Positions 10,149-21,589 of a DNA stretch of 42,500 bases are shown here, piece by piece; the first letter of the stretch is position 1; every line of letters begins with the position of its first letter. Position numbers and translations under genes: made by a program. The notes below the pieces were generated by a model. The model was not told where the DNA came from and made no database searches. It saw only the letters and a list, made by a program, of their open reading frames with translations. The stretch is from Chromera velia (Eukaryota > Sar > Chromeraceae), in NCBI GenBank assembly GCA_018398765.1, contig JAHBMJ010000356.1, positions 1-42,500 of the forward strand, written 5' to 3'.

Positions 10149-10721
10149 TCCAACTTCTCAATCGCCCAAGCTCCTCTCATGCAAATCTCTTAATGCCATC
10201 GAAAGCTTCAGGTAGGGGAAGGAATGGGATGCGAATATGCAAAATTTCAGTCTGACTGCAAAATTTTAATTCTGGATGATGATCGACTTTTGAGGCGCCG
10301 TCTCCGCGCGTGCGCGAATTGCGCGCGCGCGACCGCCTCCCCCCCAAATGCATGCAGTCGACTCGATGTCGATCGACTCGTCTGTCGACTCGTCAGGCAC
10401 GTATATGGCACGTATATACGACATGCAATGATGCTGATCGACACGTCCGTCTTCGATTCGATCGGTCGATCTCCTTCATGTAGCTCTGTGACCAGCCTAG
10501 TTGATAGTGACTCAATCTCTTGATACATCGAAAACCGGTGTGACAATCTGATTCCGTTTTCTCGACTAGCAGTGAACCGTATCGAATTTATTTTCTCTTG
10601 TTCGATTCTTCGTCTGAACAGCAGACCGGAGCGACATTACTTTTGAATCGCACGTGTAGCGTAGCAACCGAACAGCAGACTCTCCTTCACTCTCTGACTT
10701 CTGCGTGAGAAGAGAACAAAA
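10149..10721. promoter_or_regulatory. Divergent promoter region between the F-box-like gene and adhE
   Basis: No coding content. At 10330-10480 short palindromic GTCGAC, ATCGAT and CGATCG-type words and repeated GACTCGTC are dense, and GGCACGTATA occurs twice (10397 and 10408). An alternating GCGCGC run sits at 10320. No obvious TATA box was found. The adhE start ATG is preceded by AGAACAAA. Confidence 0.4.
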
Positions 10722-13059
10722 ATGGCCACCACGATGAATCCCGAGCAGGAAATTGACGAGCTTGTCAACAAGACCGCATCCGCTCAAAAGAAGTACGCCA
10801 GCTTTACCCAAGAGCAGGTCGATGTCATCTTCCGAATGGCGGCCTCTGCAGCTGCGGCTGCCCGCATTCCGCTTGCCAAGATGGCGGCGCAAGAGACAGG
10901 AATGGGGGTGATGGAAGATAAGGTGATCAAGAATCAGGTCCGTCCATCTGAGTGTAGGTAAGAGAGCGTCTCCCACAGTTGACTCGCCCTCTCCTCAATC
11001 ATTTGAATTCTTTCGACTGATGCAGCTCCTTCCTCCGCTGTTTCACTTGTACCCATTCTCTCTTTCCGTGTACGTATACGTACCAAGGTTGCATACGGTG
11101 CCCAAATTTTTGCAGTTCGCCTCCGAGTACATCTACAACACCTACAAGGACACGCAGACTTGCGGGGTAGTGGAGGACGATCGGAGCTTCGGGTTCATGA
11201 GGGTGGCAGAGCCGGTGGGACTCGTTGCGGGGGTGACCCCCACGACCAACCCGACCTCGACTGCGATCTTCAAGTCTCTCCTGGCACTCAAGACACGCAA
11301 CGGCATCATCTTCTGCCCCCATCCGAGGGCGAAGAAGTGCACTGCAGAGGCGTGCAGAATCGTGCATGACGCTGCTGTGAAGGCGGGGGCGCCGGAAGGC
11401 ATCGTCACGTGTGTGACCACTCCCTCAGCTGCCCTGTCTGCAGCCCTGATGCGACACCCGAAGATCAATCTGATTCTGGCCACAGGCGGCCCCGGGATGG
11501 TGCGCGCTGCGTACTCGTCTGGAAAACCAGCGATCGGTGTGGGTGCGGGGAACACGCCGGTCCTGATTGACGAGACGGCAGACCTGAAGATGGCCATCAG
11601 CTCTGTGCTCATCTCGAAGACATTCGACAATGGAATGATCTGTGCAAGCGAGCAGGTTGGTGGGGCACGTTGTCGGGCTTTCAGAGGGTGTGTGCGCATT
11701 TGTGCATGCGAAGTGGTGGAGGTGCACCTTTGTCTGCTTGCCAATATGGAGGAATGTGTCCACTCTGACCGTCTCTTTTTTGCTGGACTTGCTCTCACCT
11801 CTGTTTGAGTGTTTCGTCCTCTTCCTTGTACCCCTTCAGTCGACTGTCGTCCGTGCCCTTCGGTTCTTCCCTTTTTTTCTGGATGACAAAACTTCTTTCG
11901 TCCTTTTTTTTTTTTCTCCCCCCCCCTGTTGCAGTCGATCGTCGTCTGCAGTGAGGTGTACGACGAGGCCGTGAGGGAGTTTGAGGCTAGAGGGGCTGTG
12001 TTCGTGAAGGGAGACGCTAAGGCGAAACTGGCAGAACTGGTGATCATCGACGACCACCTGAACGCTGCCATCGTGGGGCAGGTCTGTCTGTCTGGTCCTT
12101 CTGCCTGTGTTTGTTTCTGTAGTTTTTCTTTCTTCTTTGTATCTCTCTCTCCCTCTCCCTCTCTCTTTGTCGGCCTCTTTCATGCTTACCCTGTCCCCTT
12201 TGCAGTCTTCATCCCACAGTTACCCTCCCGCGCTTTCTGATGGAATCCAGCGGATCGATACATCGGCTTTCGACTGCTCTCTCCTTTGCTCTCTGACTTC
12301 GCTCTTCGCTGTTCGAGCCCTTCTCTCTCTCCCTCTCCACATGCTTTTGTTTGTTCATTGATGGTCACGCACGCAGCCTGCAACGAAGATCGCCGAGATG
12401 GCAGGAATCACCGACTGTCCTCCCTACGCTAAGGTCCTCATCGCAGAGGTGGAAGAGGTCAGTTCGTTCGTGTGTGGGAGGGATGGTCGGTGTGCCCCTC
12501 CTTCTCCGCGACGCTTTTTCGAGTGAGTTGTTCAGTCAGTCCTGAAGCGACACATCCAAGCAAGACTTGCAGACTTCTTCCCTGGTTCCGTGGTTTTCCA
12601 TGTTTCAATCTCTTCACCCCCCCCTTCCTGCAGCAGGCCTACCCCCTGATGGTATTCGCACTCCAAGCAGCCCTTCGCTCCCTGCAAACATCTCTCTCTA
12701 TTTCTCTCTGCCTTTTGCCGCCATTTCCCCTTTCTTCCGGTGAATGTGAGTTCGTGAGTCTGTTTGTAGACATGTGTCTATGTGTGTCTACCTCATTGCA
12801 GGTCGGGCCGAACGAGCCCCTCTCTTTCGAGAAGCTCTCGCCTGTTCTGGGAATGTACAAGTGAGTTCTGGCAGTCTCGCGTGTTGCTTTTACCTCATTT
12901 GAAATCTTGTTCGGTGTGGAGCGAAATGAAATGGACCGACGCACTTTTGCTGGCATTCCTGTTTCCTCTTCCTCTCTCACCGCTTGAGCTTGCTGGTACG
13001 AGGCATATGTCCCTCTCTCTCTCTCTCTCTCTCTCCCTCCCTCCCTCTCCCCCTCTCCC

Positions 13060-13099
<40 letters not shown>

Positions 13100-13110
13100 T
13101 CTCTCTCTCC

Positions 13111-13148
<38 letters not shown>

Positions 13149-14569
13149 ATTCACACCCCTCGTCCTTTCTACTGCCTGTATCCGTGCGAGCAAGCAGGGC
13201 GAGGGACTTCCAGCACGCCCTGGAGATCTCCAAAGCTCTGGTTGCCTTCGGGGGCTCTGGACACACCTCCGTCCTCTACACGGACCCCGCGAGGTCTGAT
13301 CGGGTGGCGGTTTTCCACGATCTGATGACTGCAGGCCAGGAGGGGAAAGAGGGAGAGGAGGGGGCTTTCATTTGCTTTATCTTCTCTTAGCTTTTTTAAA
13401 ATTTCTGTAAATATTCTATCGTCTCCACTGAGTATTTACACCTTGCCGGCCATTTCTTCTCGCTTCACCTGGAGGATTCCGTTTTCCTTGAAATTTTGTT
13501 CTGAAATTTTGCGTGTGAATCCTTTCTCCCTGGCCGCATTGTTTGACGACTGCAGGGCGCATTCTGATCAACATGCCTGCATCCCAAGGTGCCATCGGAG
13601 ACGTGTTCAACTTCCGTCTGCCCCCCTCTCTGACCCTTGGGTGCGGATCTTGGGGAGGCAACTCTGTGTCTGAGAACATCGGTGTGAAGCATCTGCTGAA
13701 CTACAAGAGCGTGGCCGAGAGACGGGAGAACATGCTTTGGTTCAGAGTGCCTCCCCGTGTGTACTTCAAGCAAGGTGCCCTCAGGTTGGGGTTGGAGGAG
13801 ATGGCTGGGTCCAAGACGCGGGCCGTCATCATCACCGACAAGGCGATGGTGGAGTTGGGATTCGTGAAGAAGGTCCAGCACGTCCTCGACTCGCTTGACA
13901 TCAAGAACAGGTAGGGGGGTGCTTGATCTATGGACTGATCCAACTGAATGATTAGAAAGAGTCATGTAAGGCCCGCCTCCGCTTTTCTTTCTCTTCACTT
14001 CATTTATTTTTGCAGGACCTGGTCTGACGTGAAACCCGACCCGGACATTCAGGACATCAAAAGAGCCCTCGACTACATTCACGACTTCGAGCCTGACCTC
14101 TTCGTGGCCGTCGGGGGGGGATCTCCGATCGATGCCTCCAAGTTGATCTGGTTGATGTATGAACAGCCGACTCTCAGGTCGGTTGGTTGATGGGGGCTGA
14201 AGGTGATTGCGCGTGTTGCCGAACACTGACCAGATCGTTTGAAATGACCTTTTCTTCGTTTAACTTCCCACGGGAGACGCGCTTTGTGCTGATGGGGTTC
14301 ATCCTCTCTTTCTCTTTCAGTTGACGTCGGCGCACCCTCTCCTCTTTCATGCATGCTCCAGAGTCCTCGTTTGTGTCGTTGGTTGTTTCTGTTCATGTCC
14401 TGCTTGCCTGTCTGTCTGCCTGCCTGCAGATTCCAGGACATCGCCCTCCGTTTCATGGACATTCGAAAGAGGATCATCAAGATCCCCGACTTGGGACAGA
14501 AGGCAACGCTGGTGGCAATTCCAACAACATCAGGAACTGGATCTGAGGTGGGATCGATGCAAGGGGTTT

Positions 14570-14601
<32 letters not shown>

Positions 14602-16523
14602 TGTTTGTTTCTTTCCTTTGAAAATGGGATAGCAGAGAAAGGAAGAGAAGTGTATAAAAAGGGAAGAGAGACATCCATTCTGTCCAGAGAGCGAGCTCGG
14701 CCGGTGAGTGAGAGAATATCTTAACAATCCATAAGTGCGTTGAAAAGTGGTGGATTTCTTTTCCTGTCTACTTTCTCATTTTCCGGTCCCTTCTTCTTCT
14801 CAGTTGTCTTCTTTCATCATCTTTCAGCATCTGCCCTGTTCTCTTGCTGTGGGTCGACTTTTTTTTCTCTGCGCAGCCACGCTGCATCTCTCATAGACCC
14901 CTCGTGGGATGACGTCAACAAACGCATTGATTCATGCCCATTTCATGCCTGCAGGTGACCCCCTTCACCGTCATCACCGACAACGAGACCCACTGCAAGT
15001 ACCCCCTGGCAGACTACGCCCTCACCCCCAACATGGCCATTGTCGACCCGGAGCTGGTCATGACGATGCCCAAGAGGTCAGGTCCCTCCGTCGGGCAGTG
15101 GGGGGTTGTAGCAAGGAGGGAGGGAGGAAGTGAGAAGGGAGGAACATGAACCAAAGAACATGGAAATGCCGTCAGAGGTCCAAGTCCAGTGCGGTCGAAG
15201 AAGATTGCACTTTTTTCCCCTGCGCACAATGTGCAACTGGATACGTTTTGTTGCCATCCACGAATATCTCTCGCTTTAATTTCTTTTCTCTGTTTTGTTA
15301 GCTCCTTTCCCCTCTTTCTGACTGCCGTCTGATTGTTGCCCCCCCCGCCTTTGCTATATACTCGCTTTCTCCTCCTCTCTCCGTGTGCAGTCTGTGCGCC
15401 TGGAGCGGCATCGACGCGTTGACGCACGCCCTGGAGTGTTACGTGTCCGTGCTGGCGACTCACTTCACAGACGGGCACTGCATCCACGCGATGGAGTTGA
15501 TCTTCAAATACCTGGAGAGGTCCTACAAACAGGGGGCCAAGGACCCGGAAGCAAGGGAGAACATGCACTACGCAGCAACAATCGCAGGTCGGTCCGTTGC
15601 TTGGGTCGGGCAAGTGGTGTGCTCGTCTGGAGGTTGTTGGGGGGGGCAGGTGGTCCGGGGGCTTTGGGTGAGGCCCCTGGGTGCGAAGAGAGAGCTTTTC
15701 TGGCCCTTGTCTCTTGCTGTATCTTTTTTGTGCCAGTACTGTCTGATTGTTGGGCCGCACAAATTCTGGCGTTCCGTTTTCGGAAAATAAAAAAATAATT
15801 TGAAAGAAACCAAATCAATCAGCGTATCCCTTATTCCCCTGAGTGCAGGCATGGCGTTTGCCAACGGATTCCTCGGAGTCTGCCACTCCATGGCCCACCA
15901 GCTTGGAGGGTCTCTGAGAATCCCCCACGGTCTGGCGAATGCGATGCTCCTCCCTTACGTGATCCGGTCTGTTGCTGAGGGAGGGGGGGAGGGAGGGAGG
16001 ATCAAGCGCTGGGGGGAGTCTTCTCGGTTTCTGACTGTTTTGCCAAGTTCTCCTCTTTACTATTTTTTCTGAGAAAGTGCACTTTTTGACGTTTTTCTGT
16101 CGCGGCTTTTCCACATGACGCTTACCCACAAAATGCAACAACACAAACCCACACACACACTATAAATATATGCAGGTACAACGCCACCGACATGCCCACC
16201 AAGCAGGGGCTGATGCCTCAGTACAAATACCCGGATGCGCTGCACAGGTAGGCAGGCAGGCATGCCGTGTGAGTGGAGGGGAGGGAGGGGATCGTTCAGC
16301 GAGAGACGGGGCAGCCAGCATCTGGCTTAGGACAGTGGAAGGAGGCAGAGGCAGTCAAACCAGACAGGGAGAAACAGAAACGTACGTCTGCAAGGCGACT
16401 CTTCCTTTTCTGTCTTGTTGTGGGAGTGCGTGTGGACAGGGAAGGAAAGAAGTCGTGTTGGTGACTTTCGGGGCCGCAGGGAGCTGGAGGATGAACGGGA
16501 GCCTCTCTTTCTCTCTCTCTCTG

Positions 16524-16574
<51 letters not shown>

Positions 16575-17535
16575 CCCTCTCCCTCTTTCCCTCTCCCTCT
16601 CTTTCTCTGTCTCTCTCGGTATGTGTACGTGTATGTGTGTACGCGTACGTGTATGAGAAGGTGCGAGTGTAATTCCTGGCGGATGCATCAAGGAGGTGCT
16701 TTTTCTGTTTGGCTTATTGTCCGATGACTTCTTCTCCGGAGAAGATTCTCTTCGCTCTCTGAATAGCTGAAGTTGATAGTCTTTTCTTTTCTTCCTCTCA
16801 TCATTCATGTGCTTCTTTCTTTCTTTGCAGGTACGCAGAGGTTGTGGACACCCTAAAGTTGGGGCCCTCAAACTTGAGGAGCGACCAGGAGAAGGTGGAC
16901 GTCCTCATTGAGGCGGTGCAGGTGGGTGGAATGGGCGGAGGGAAGGGGGGGGGCAGGAACAGAAGACAGAAGTGGCAAGGGGAGCAGAGTTGAGACTCTT
17001 CAATTTAGCTGGCAGAAAGACGAAGGAAACTAACGCAATCGTGATGCGCTGAGAGACAGCAGGGATCTCCTCCATTCAAGCACGCAGGGAGGGAACGAGA
17101 GACAAGAGATCCACTTGTTGCTTGAATTTGCTTCTTTGGGCATGCTCAGGGAGGGCGCTCTGTGTTCGTTCATCCTCGCACCTGTCCCCTCCCACCGCCC
17201 TCTCTCTCCAGAGATATCTGAAATCGGAGCATGCATGTTGAATCCTTCCTGCTTTCCTACTTACTAGGTCAAAAGCTTCATTTTTATCCTGCATTTTGTT
17301 TGTTCTTTCCTCTCTTCTCCCTCCCTCCCCGTGTCTGCAGAACCTGAAGCGTGTGTGCCACGTCCCCCTGTCGATAAAGGACTGGGGGATCGAAGAGGAC
17401 GCCTTCTACGGGGCTCTGGACACGATGGTCGAGAGGGCCTTCGACGATCAGTGCACGGGGGCAAACCCCAGATACCCCCTCCTTCCTGAGATCAGAGAAC
17501 TCTATGAGAAGGCATACAGGGGGGATACGCCCTGA
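10722..17535 (+). CDS. adhE: Bifunctional aldehyde-alcohol dehydrogenase AdhE, 15 exons
   Basis: Exons inferred from protein continuity and splice sites: 10722-10937, 11116-11655, 11935-12081, 12377-12457, 12802-12860, 13198-13334, 13556-13910, 14016-14177, 14430-14547, 14955-15076, 15391-15587, 15849-15966, 16176-16247, 16831-16921 and 17341-17535. They sum to 2610 nt, 869 residues plus TGA, close to E. coli AdhE (891). The N-terminal CoA-acylating aldehyde dehydrogenase half shows [27 protein letters not shown] and catalytic Cys248 in [11 protein letters not shown]. The C-terminal iron-dependent alcohol dehydrogenase half shows [10 protein letters not shown] for NAD binding and metal ligands in DALTH and CHSMAH...PHGLANA. 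It reduces acetyl-CoA to acetaldehyde and then ethanol, oxidising two NADH. No transit peptide is evident, since the Met is followed at once by AdhE-like sequence, so I expect it in the cytosol. Every intron is GT-AG except the one after exon 6, which needs a GC donor. Eukaryotic AdhE is patchily distributed and of bacterial ancestry, but the many introns show long residence. Confidence 0.95.
13018..13147. repeat. Simple-sequence block in adhE intron 5: (CT)n, C37, (CT)n, (GT)n
   Basis: CT repeats lead into an unbroken run of 37 C (13061-13097), then CT and a GT run, ending ~50 bp before the exon 6 acceptor. The C/T part may act as an oversized polypyrimidine tract. The G-rich complement can form a quadruplex. 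Confidence 0.95.
16508..16620. repeat. (CT)n / (CTCTGT)n microsatellite in adhE intron 13
   Basis: Pyrimidine-rich CT and TCTCTG repeats, followed by alternating GTGTACGTGTATG words. The frames through it are artefacts of the repeat. Confidence 0.9.
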
Positions 17536-18779
17536 GAGAAACCAAAAGAAGATGGGGAGAAAAGGCGGGGGAGGAGTTTTGCAAGTGGGTAGGCAGGTAG
17601 CGAATGTTTTTTGAGTCATTCAGGCGGAAAGGAGAAGGGAATGGTGGAGAGGGAGAGAGAATCTGTCTAATCGAGTAAGGAGGAGAGGAGGCTAGGTGTA
17701 GCCGAGTCCTACTTTCTTTCTTGTCATTTCTTTCCTAAGTCCTTCCTATCGTTTCTTTCCTTTCAGCTGATGTTAACAATTATTTATTCCTGCATCAATC
17801 ACTTCTTCTTCAATGGAATCCAACGAAGAAAAAGTCCTTGGGGGGCTGCCTGTAGCCCTCCTGCCAGCTTGACTTGTATTTTGAAGAGCAATCAGAAACT
17901 GCACGGGAGAAGGAGACAAAGAAAAAAGAGGCTCATTCGTAGACTGTCAGAGAGAGAAAGAGGGTGAGGGGGGAGAGTGCTCAAAGATTGGCTTTGACTG
18001 CTTGACTCGCTCCCTTTCTTTCTCATGTGTCTTCCTGGCAGATAGGCAGGCAGAGAAAAAGAGAGAGAGAGAGAGAGAATGAAGAGATTCTTTCCTGGTC
18101 AGGAACAGCCGTGGAAGGATTCTTGTTCTTTCGATTTTGCTTTGTATTTCCGGTCCAATTTCTTTTCTTCCTTTTCTTAACTTCGAACTCTAAAAAGAAA
18201 CGTGAATGATGGAGTCCATGTTGAATCAATCTGATCTGATCGGAACGGTTGTTGCTCGCAAGGGGTCAAACAATGGGGAAATAAATGCAGGAGGGGAAGC
18301 GATCGTCTGTTGTCTTCTCATTGAAATCATCCGAAACTGTCGGTCTGGCTCGCAGTCCTTTCAGCCAGTCAGCCTGCCTGTTCCTTCGTTGTTCTCGGGA
18401 TTTGAAGCCCATCGCCGCCTGAAAGCCCATTTCGCATTCCCTCTTGGCCTCCTCCCGCCCTTCCGTCCGTCTGTCTAAGAGTCAGTGGTTGGCGTGCTGA
18501 CAGACCGCTTTTGCCTTTCCCTAATGGGTCTTGTTTGTCGTGGAACTAAGTCTTCCATGCACATCGATGGATCGGTCGATTGACCTTGATGTGCGACGGC
18601 AAAATGTCTGCATGTTCCATGCCTTTGTACCTCAATTGATCGGTCTTTTTGCCGCTGGGCTTGCCGTTGCCTGCCGTATCGTTCTGTTGGTGCAGATTGA
18701 AACAAAGAACTGCCGACCTAGTTGCCAACACTCAGGCTGGCGCTGAGCTAGGCGCTGAGAGTTGAAGATTTCAACAATG
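17536..18779. other. adhE 3' flank and intergenic DNA, no gene recognised
   Basis: It begins with the adhE 3' untranslated region. It holds AG- and CT-rich stretches and several short frames without plausible content. GATCGGTCGAT-type words occur near 18565. Confidence 0.5.
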
Positions 18780-19110
18780 TTGAGCTTAAACGTTCTTATA
18801 GTAATTCATCTTATTAAATTTATGTCAAATGTAGTAATTATTGGACCTAGCTTTTAAACATTTTTAAAATTTTAGTATGTACCCTATGAAATTGATACAC
18901 ATTGGAATAAGTTGGTACATGAAATATCCAAATTTTAACATGTAATTGGTATAAATATTTTATAAAAAAAGTTGTAGAGATTGATGATAAGAAGCTTATA
19001 CTTACACCAACAGGCGTTTAAGATCTCTTTTTTTATGTTCATTAACTTTAACCAGGGGTGGACATTAAAGTTTTAAAGTTTTTTTTTGTTAAAGGTTTTT
19101 TTCTCCTCTT
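18780..19110. repeat. Left arm of a diverged AT-rich inverted repeat
   Basis: Two blocks match the reverse complement of the right arm: one around 18889-18940 (TTGGTACAT core) and one around 19053-19075 (AGGGGTGGACATTAAAG against AGGAGTGGGCACTAAAG). They keep the same order and similar spacing (about 164 against 141 bp). Identity is roughly 70-80% within blocks by eye. Confidence 0.45.
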
Positions 19111-19334
19111 CAGACTTTATTTTTAAAAAATATTTTTAAATAAGTTTTTAAATAGGTCCTCATTGACTCCTCAATTGAGTTAGTCATAACTAAACTATAA
19201 TTAAGTAACCTACATAGAAGGTAGCAGAAGCTTAGTCCTAAAGCTCGGTCCATTGAGGCGTAGTCAGGTTTAAATTCATGTCCACATCGGAAATTATCCA
19301 GGAAATTATTAATCATCGGCGACAGAAAAGTTAG

Positions 19335-19634
19335 AGTTGAGACATAGGGTGTCAGTCGTTCCGTCCGTGCATACGCAGGAAGGCCAAGCCGCGGGGCGGG
19401 CCGGGGGCAAGCTGTCGCGCGTGCCCTGGGCCGCAGGTGAATTCGATTAACCGCCGCGCGCGCATTCGATTCAGTGCTGCGCCGCACGAATTTCAGCTCC
19501 GTCGAAATCATTTGACTTCATTGATTACTTCAGGCAACATCTGTTGGACTCTGCGTATGCTCCAGATTCACAAACTTCCCATAAAGAGCTCTGAAGGAAG
19601 AAAGCCGCCATACTCACTACTCTACTCCATTACT
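19335..19634 (+). repeat. 5' LTR of the gag-only element
   Basis: 300 bp, AGTTGAGACATAGGG to CCATTACT. A very GC-rich block lies in the middle (GCCGCGGGGCGGGCCGGGGG at 19387). Same length as the 3' copy with no indels. Confidence 0.92.
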
Positions 19635-19635
19635 G

Positions 19636-19645
19636 CGGTTAACAG
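19636..19645 (+). other. Putative primer-binding site complementary to the tRNA-Asn(GUU) anticodon arm
   Basis: CGGTTAACAG starts one base after the LTR. Its complement CTGTTAACCG is the anticodon loop and 3' stem of eukaryotic tRNA-Asn. Drosophila copia primes with a tRNA fragment cut in the anticodon region, so an internal site has precedent. Only ten bases match. Confidence 0.45.
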
Positions 19646-19696
19646 GAAGGCTCTTTTCTTGAACTCGTCTTCATCTGCTGATTTGATTCTTCAAGC

Positions 19697-21244
19697 ATGT
19701 TGTCTAGTAACGTATCTTCTTCCTCAGTCACTCCTCTGCGATTTACTGATGATGACCCTCCACAGCATCATCAGATCGCCGATGGCTACGCATACCTGAA
19801 GCTCACCAAGATATGGGCGGAAGGTTATACGACCCTGACTGGTCTCGAGAAACTGTACAAGGTCTTGCATATTTCTTCTTTTACTGCTGGAGACGATGCT
19901 CTCCATGGTTGGATTGAAGAGCTTGCTTCGACGACTGAGGGAGCTGTTCCCCAGAGAACCAGTGGAGAGCAAGACGCAGCGTTCAAAAAGCGTCTCCAGG
20001 ACTGGGCCATCAAGTTTTTGTCTGCACTGGCAGGAGAGCAGGCACTTCTCCCGGAGGATACACAGAAGGAGACGGCCTGGAAGACGTTTGAGAACTTTGA
20101 TGTCCTCGTGAAGGCACTTCCTGTGGATCTGTCTCTAAGAAAGACCGAGGCGGCCTACACTGAGCTTCAGAAGGACTTAAAGGCCAGATCCATCGCTCCT
20201 TCAGACTGGGTGAGTGGATTCAAGTTCTGGGATCTCCATCCTAACGACACAAAGGCACTCGCACGCACGAAGAAGAAGAAGCTGATTGCAGTGGCAGGGA
20301 CTGAACCGGTGGCTCCGAAATACTCTTGGGCGTACCAGAGGGAGATCATTGTGGAGGCACTTCCGACTCTGGACGCGCGCCACACTTGGAATGAGTGGGT
20401 GGCGTCCATGAAGAACGGCGTCCTCCAGATCGTCTCTTCGGCCACCAAGAAGGTAATCGAAATCTCCAAGCACCAGAAGCAGTTCCTTTCCCCTGCAGCC
20501 GGTGGCACAGCTTCTTCTAGCTCTGCCAAGTCACTGGAGTCACTCTTAGACTCTACCAGAACCAATGGGGAGCCAGACTTTGACCGAATGGACCCAGAGC
20601 AGGCCCGTCACTTAGCCAACGTCTCCTAGAACTACAGGAACCACTACAACAAATGGAGATCGAAGCAGAACGAGAGGGATGGCAACAAACGAACTGGAGG
20701 GGGGAAACAGAAGGGTGATTTTAAAGGCGGCTCGCAAGGCTAGCCTGTCCGCCCTGAGAATAAAGCTCAGGATGTACCCTCTGCTCCCGTCTCCAGCCAG
20801 CAGCTGTCTCTCACCGATGCAGACATGAAACGATTAGCGACTACCATGTTGAAGATTCAGCAGGAGAAACAGGACTCTGATGAGAAGAAGAAGACGAGTG
20901 AGAGACCGAAGGAGGAGAGAGTGAGGTTTGCAATGACTACTTATGACATGGAGATATATGAAGTCATGCGCAGGGGTGATGTGGATATGGTCTTCCCCAA
21001 CTCTGATGGTCCGTCTAGCATCTACGATGTCTACGGGTACAATCCTTTCTCTGAGAGGAATGTATTCATATCTGAGTCTGCACCTCTCTTGCATCAGTGT
21101 GGGGAGGGGGAAAAGAATACAGGATCCACAGAAGAAGTCGAGCAGGCAGGCAGACTGACTGAAACAAAAACAGAAAGCTCTGTTTCCCTTTCTTTGAATT
21201 TTGATAAAGAAGCATTCATGGCCCGATTTGCTCAGTTTCTCTGA
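19697..21244 (+). pseudogene. Gag-like protein of the non-autonomous LTR element, interrupted by two in-frame TAG codons
   Basis: The frame opens at 19697 and stays in one register to a TGA at 21242, 516 codons counting the stops, with TAG at 20627 and 20741. The first 310 residues are helical and Trp-rich without a recognisable enzyme domain, as expected for a capsid region. Between and after the stops lies a basic Gly/Lys/Arg-rich segment like a nucleocapsid tail, then an acidic C-terminal part. No CCHC zinc knuckle is visible. Both stops sit in the basic segment and could each come from a Gln CAG by one C-to-T change. Whether the product is truncated, read through or dead cannot be told from one copy. 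Confidence 0.65.
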
Positions 21245-21580
21245 ATGAGTCGCTGCCTGGTTTCTTTCTTTCCTTTTATTATTCCAGTAATGTGAAGCAC
21301 TGAAAGGCATCAGACAGGCAGGACGAAAGAGGCAGACCAGAGATAGGTAGACTTAAAGAGGCAGACCGGAGTCAACTGATCTTGTGATGTCTAGCCCTCT
21401 ACCTTATTCTTGTGATGTCTAGCCCTCTGCCTCCCTGCATTCCTTTTGTGTTACTCTTTCTTATCGAGACTGGCTGACAAGGGAAAGTAAGAAAGGGCTT
21501 CATTGGCTCAGATAGTTAGAGCAAACGGCTGTGTTAACTTAGTTTCGCTTCCGTTTCTCCCTTTGCATAGAAACGAAATC

Positions 21581-21589
21581 GAGGGGGGG
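21581..21589 (+). other. Polypurine tract of the gag-only element
   Basis: GAGGGGGGG abuts the 3' LTR, as expected for the plus-strand primer. Confidence 0.75.

Noticed and set aside
11142-12071. 309-codon minus-strand frame opposite adhE exons 2-3
   Set aside because: Antisense shadow. The plus strand has the conserved AdhE motifs and splice sites.
12639-13390. Long frames on both strands around adhE intron 5
   Set aside because: They run through CT, poly-C and GT tracts that lack stops. adhE exons 5 and 6 explain the real coding.
16170-16871. 185- and 191-codon frames after adhE exon 13
   Set aside because: They cover intron 13 and its CT microsatellite; products are Ser/Leu or Arg/Glu repeats.
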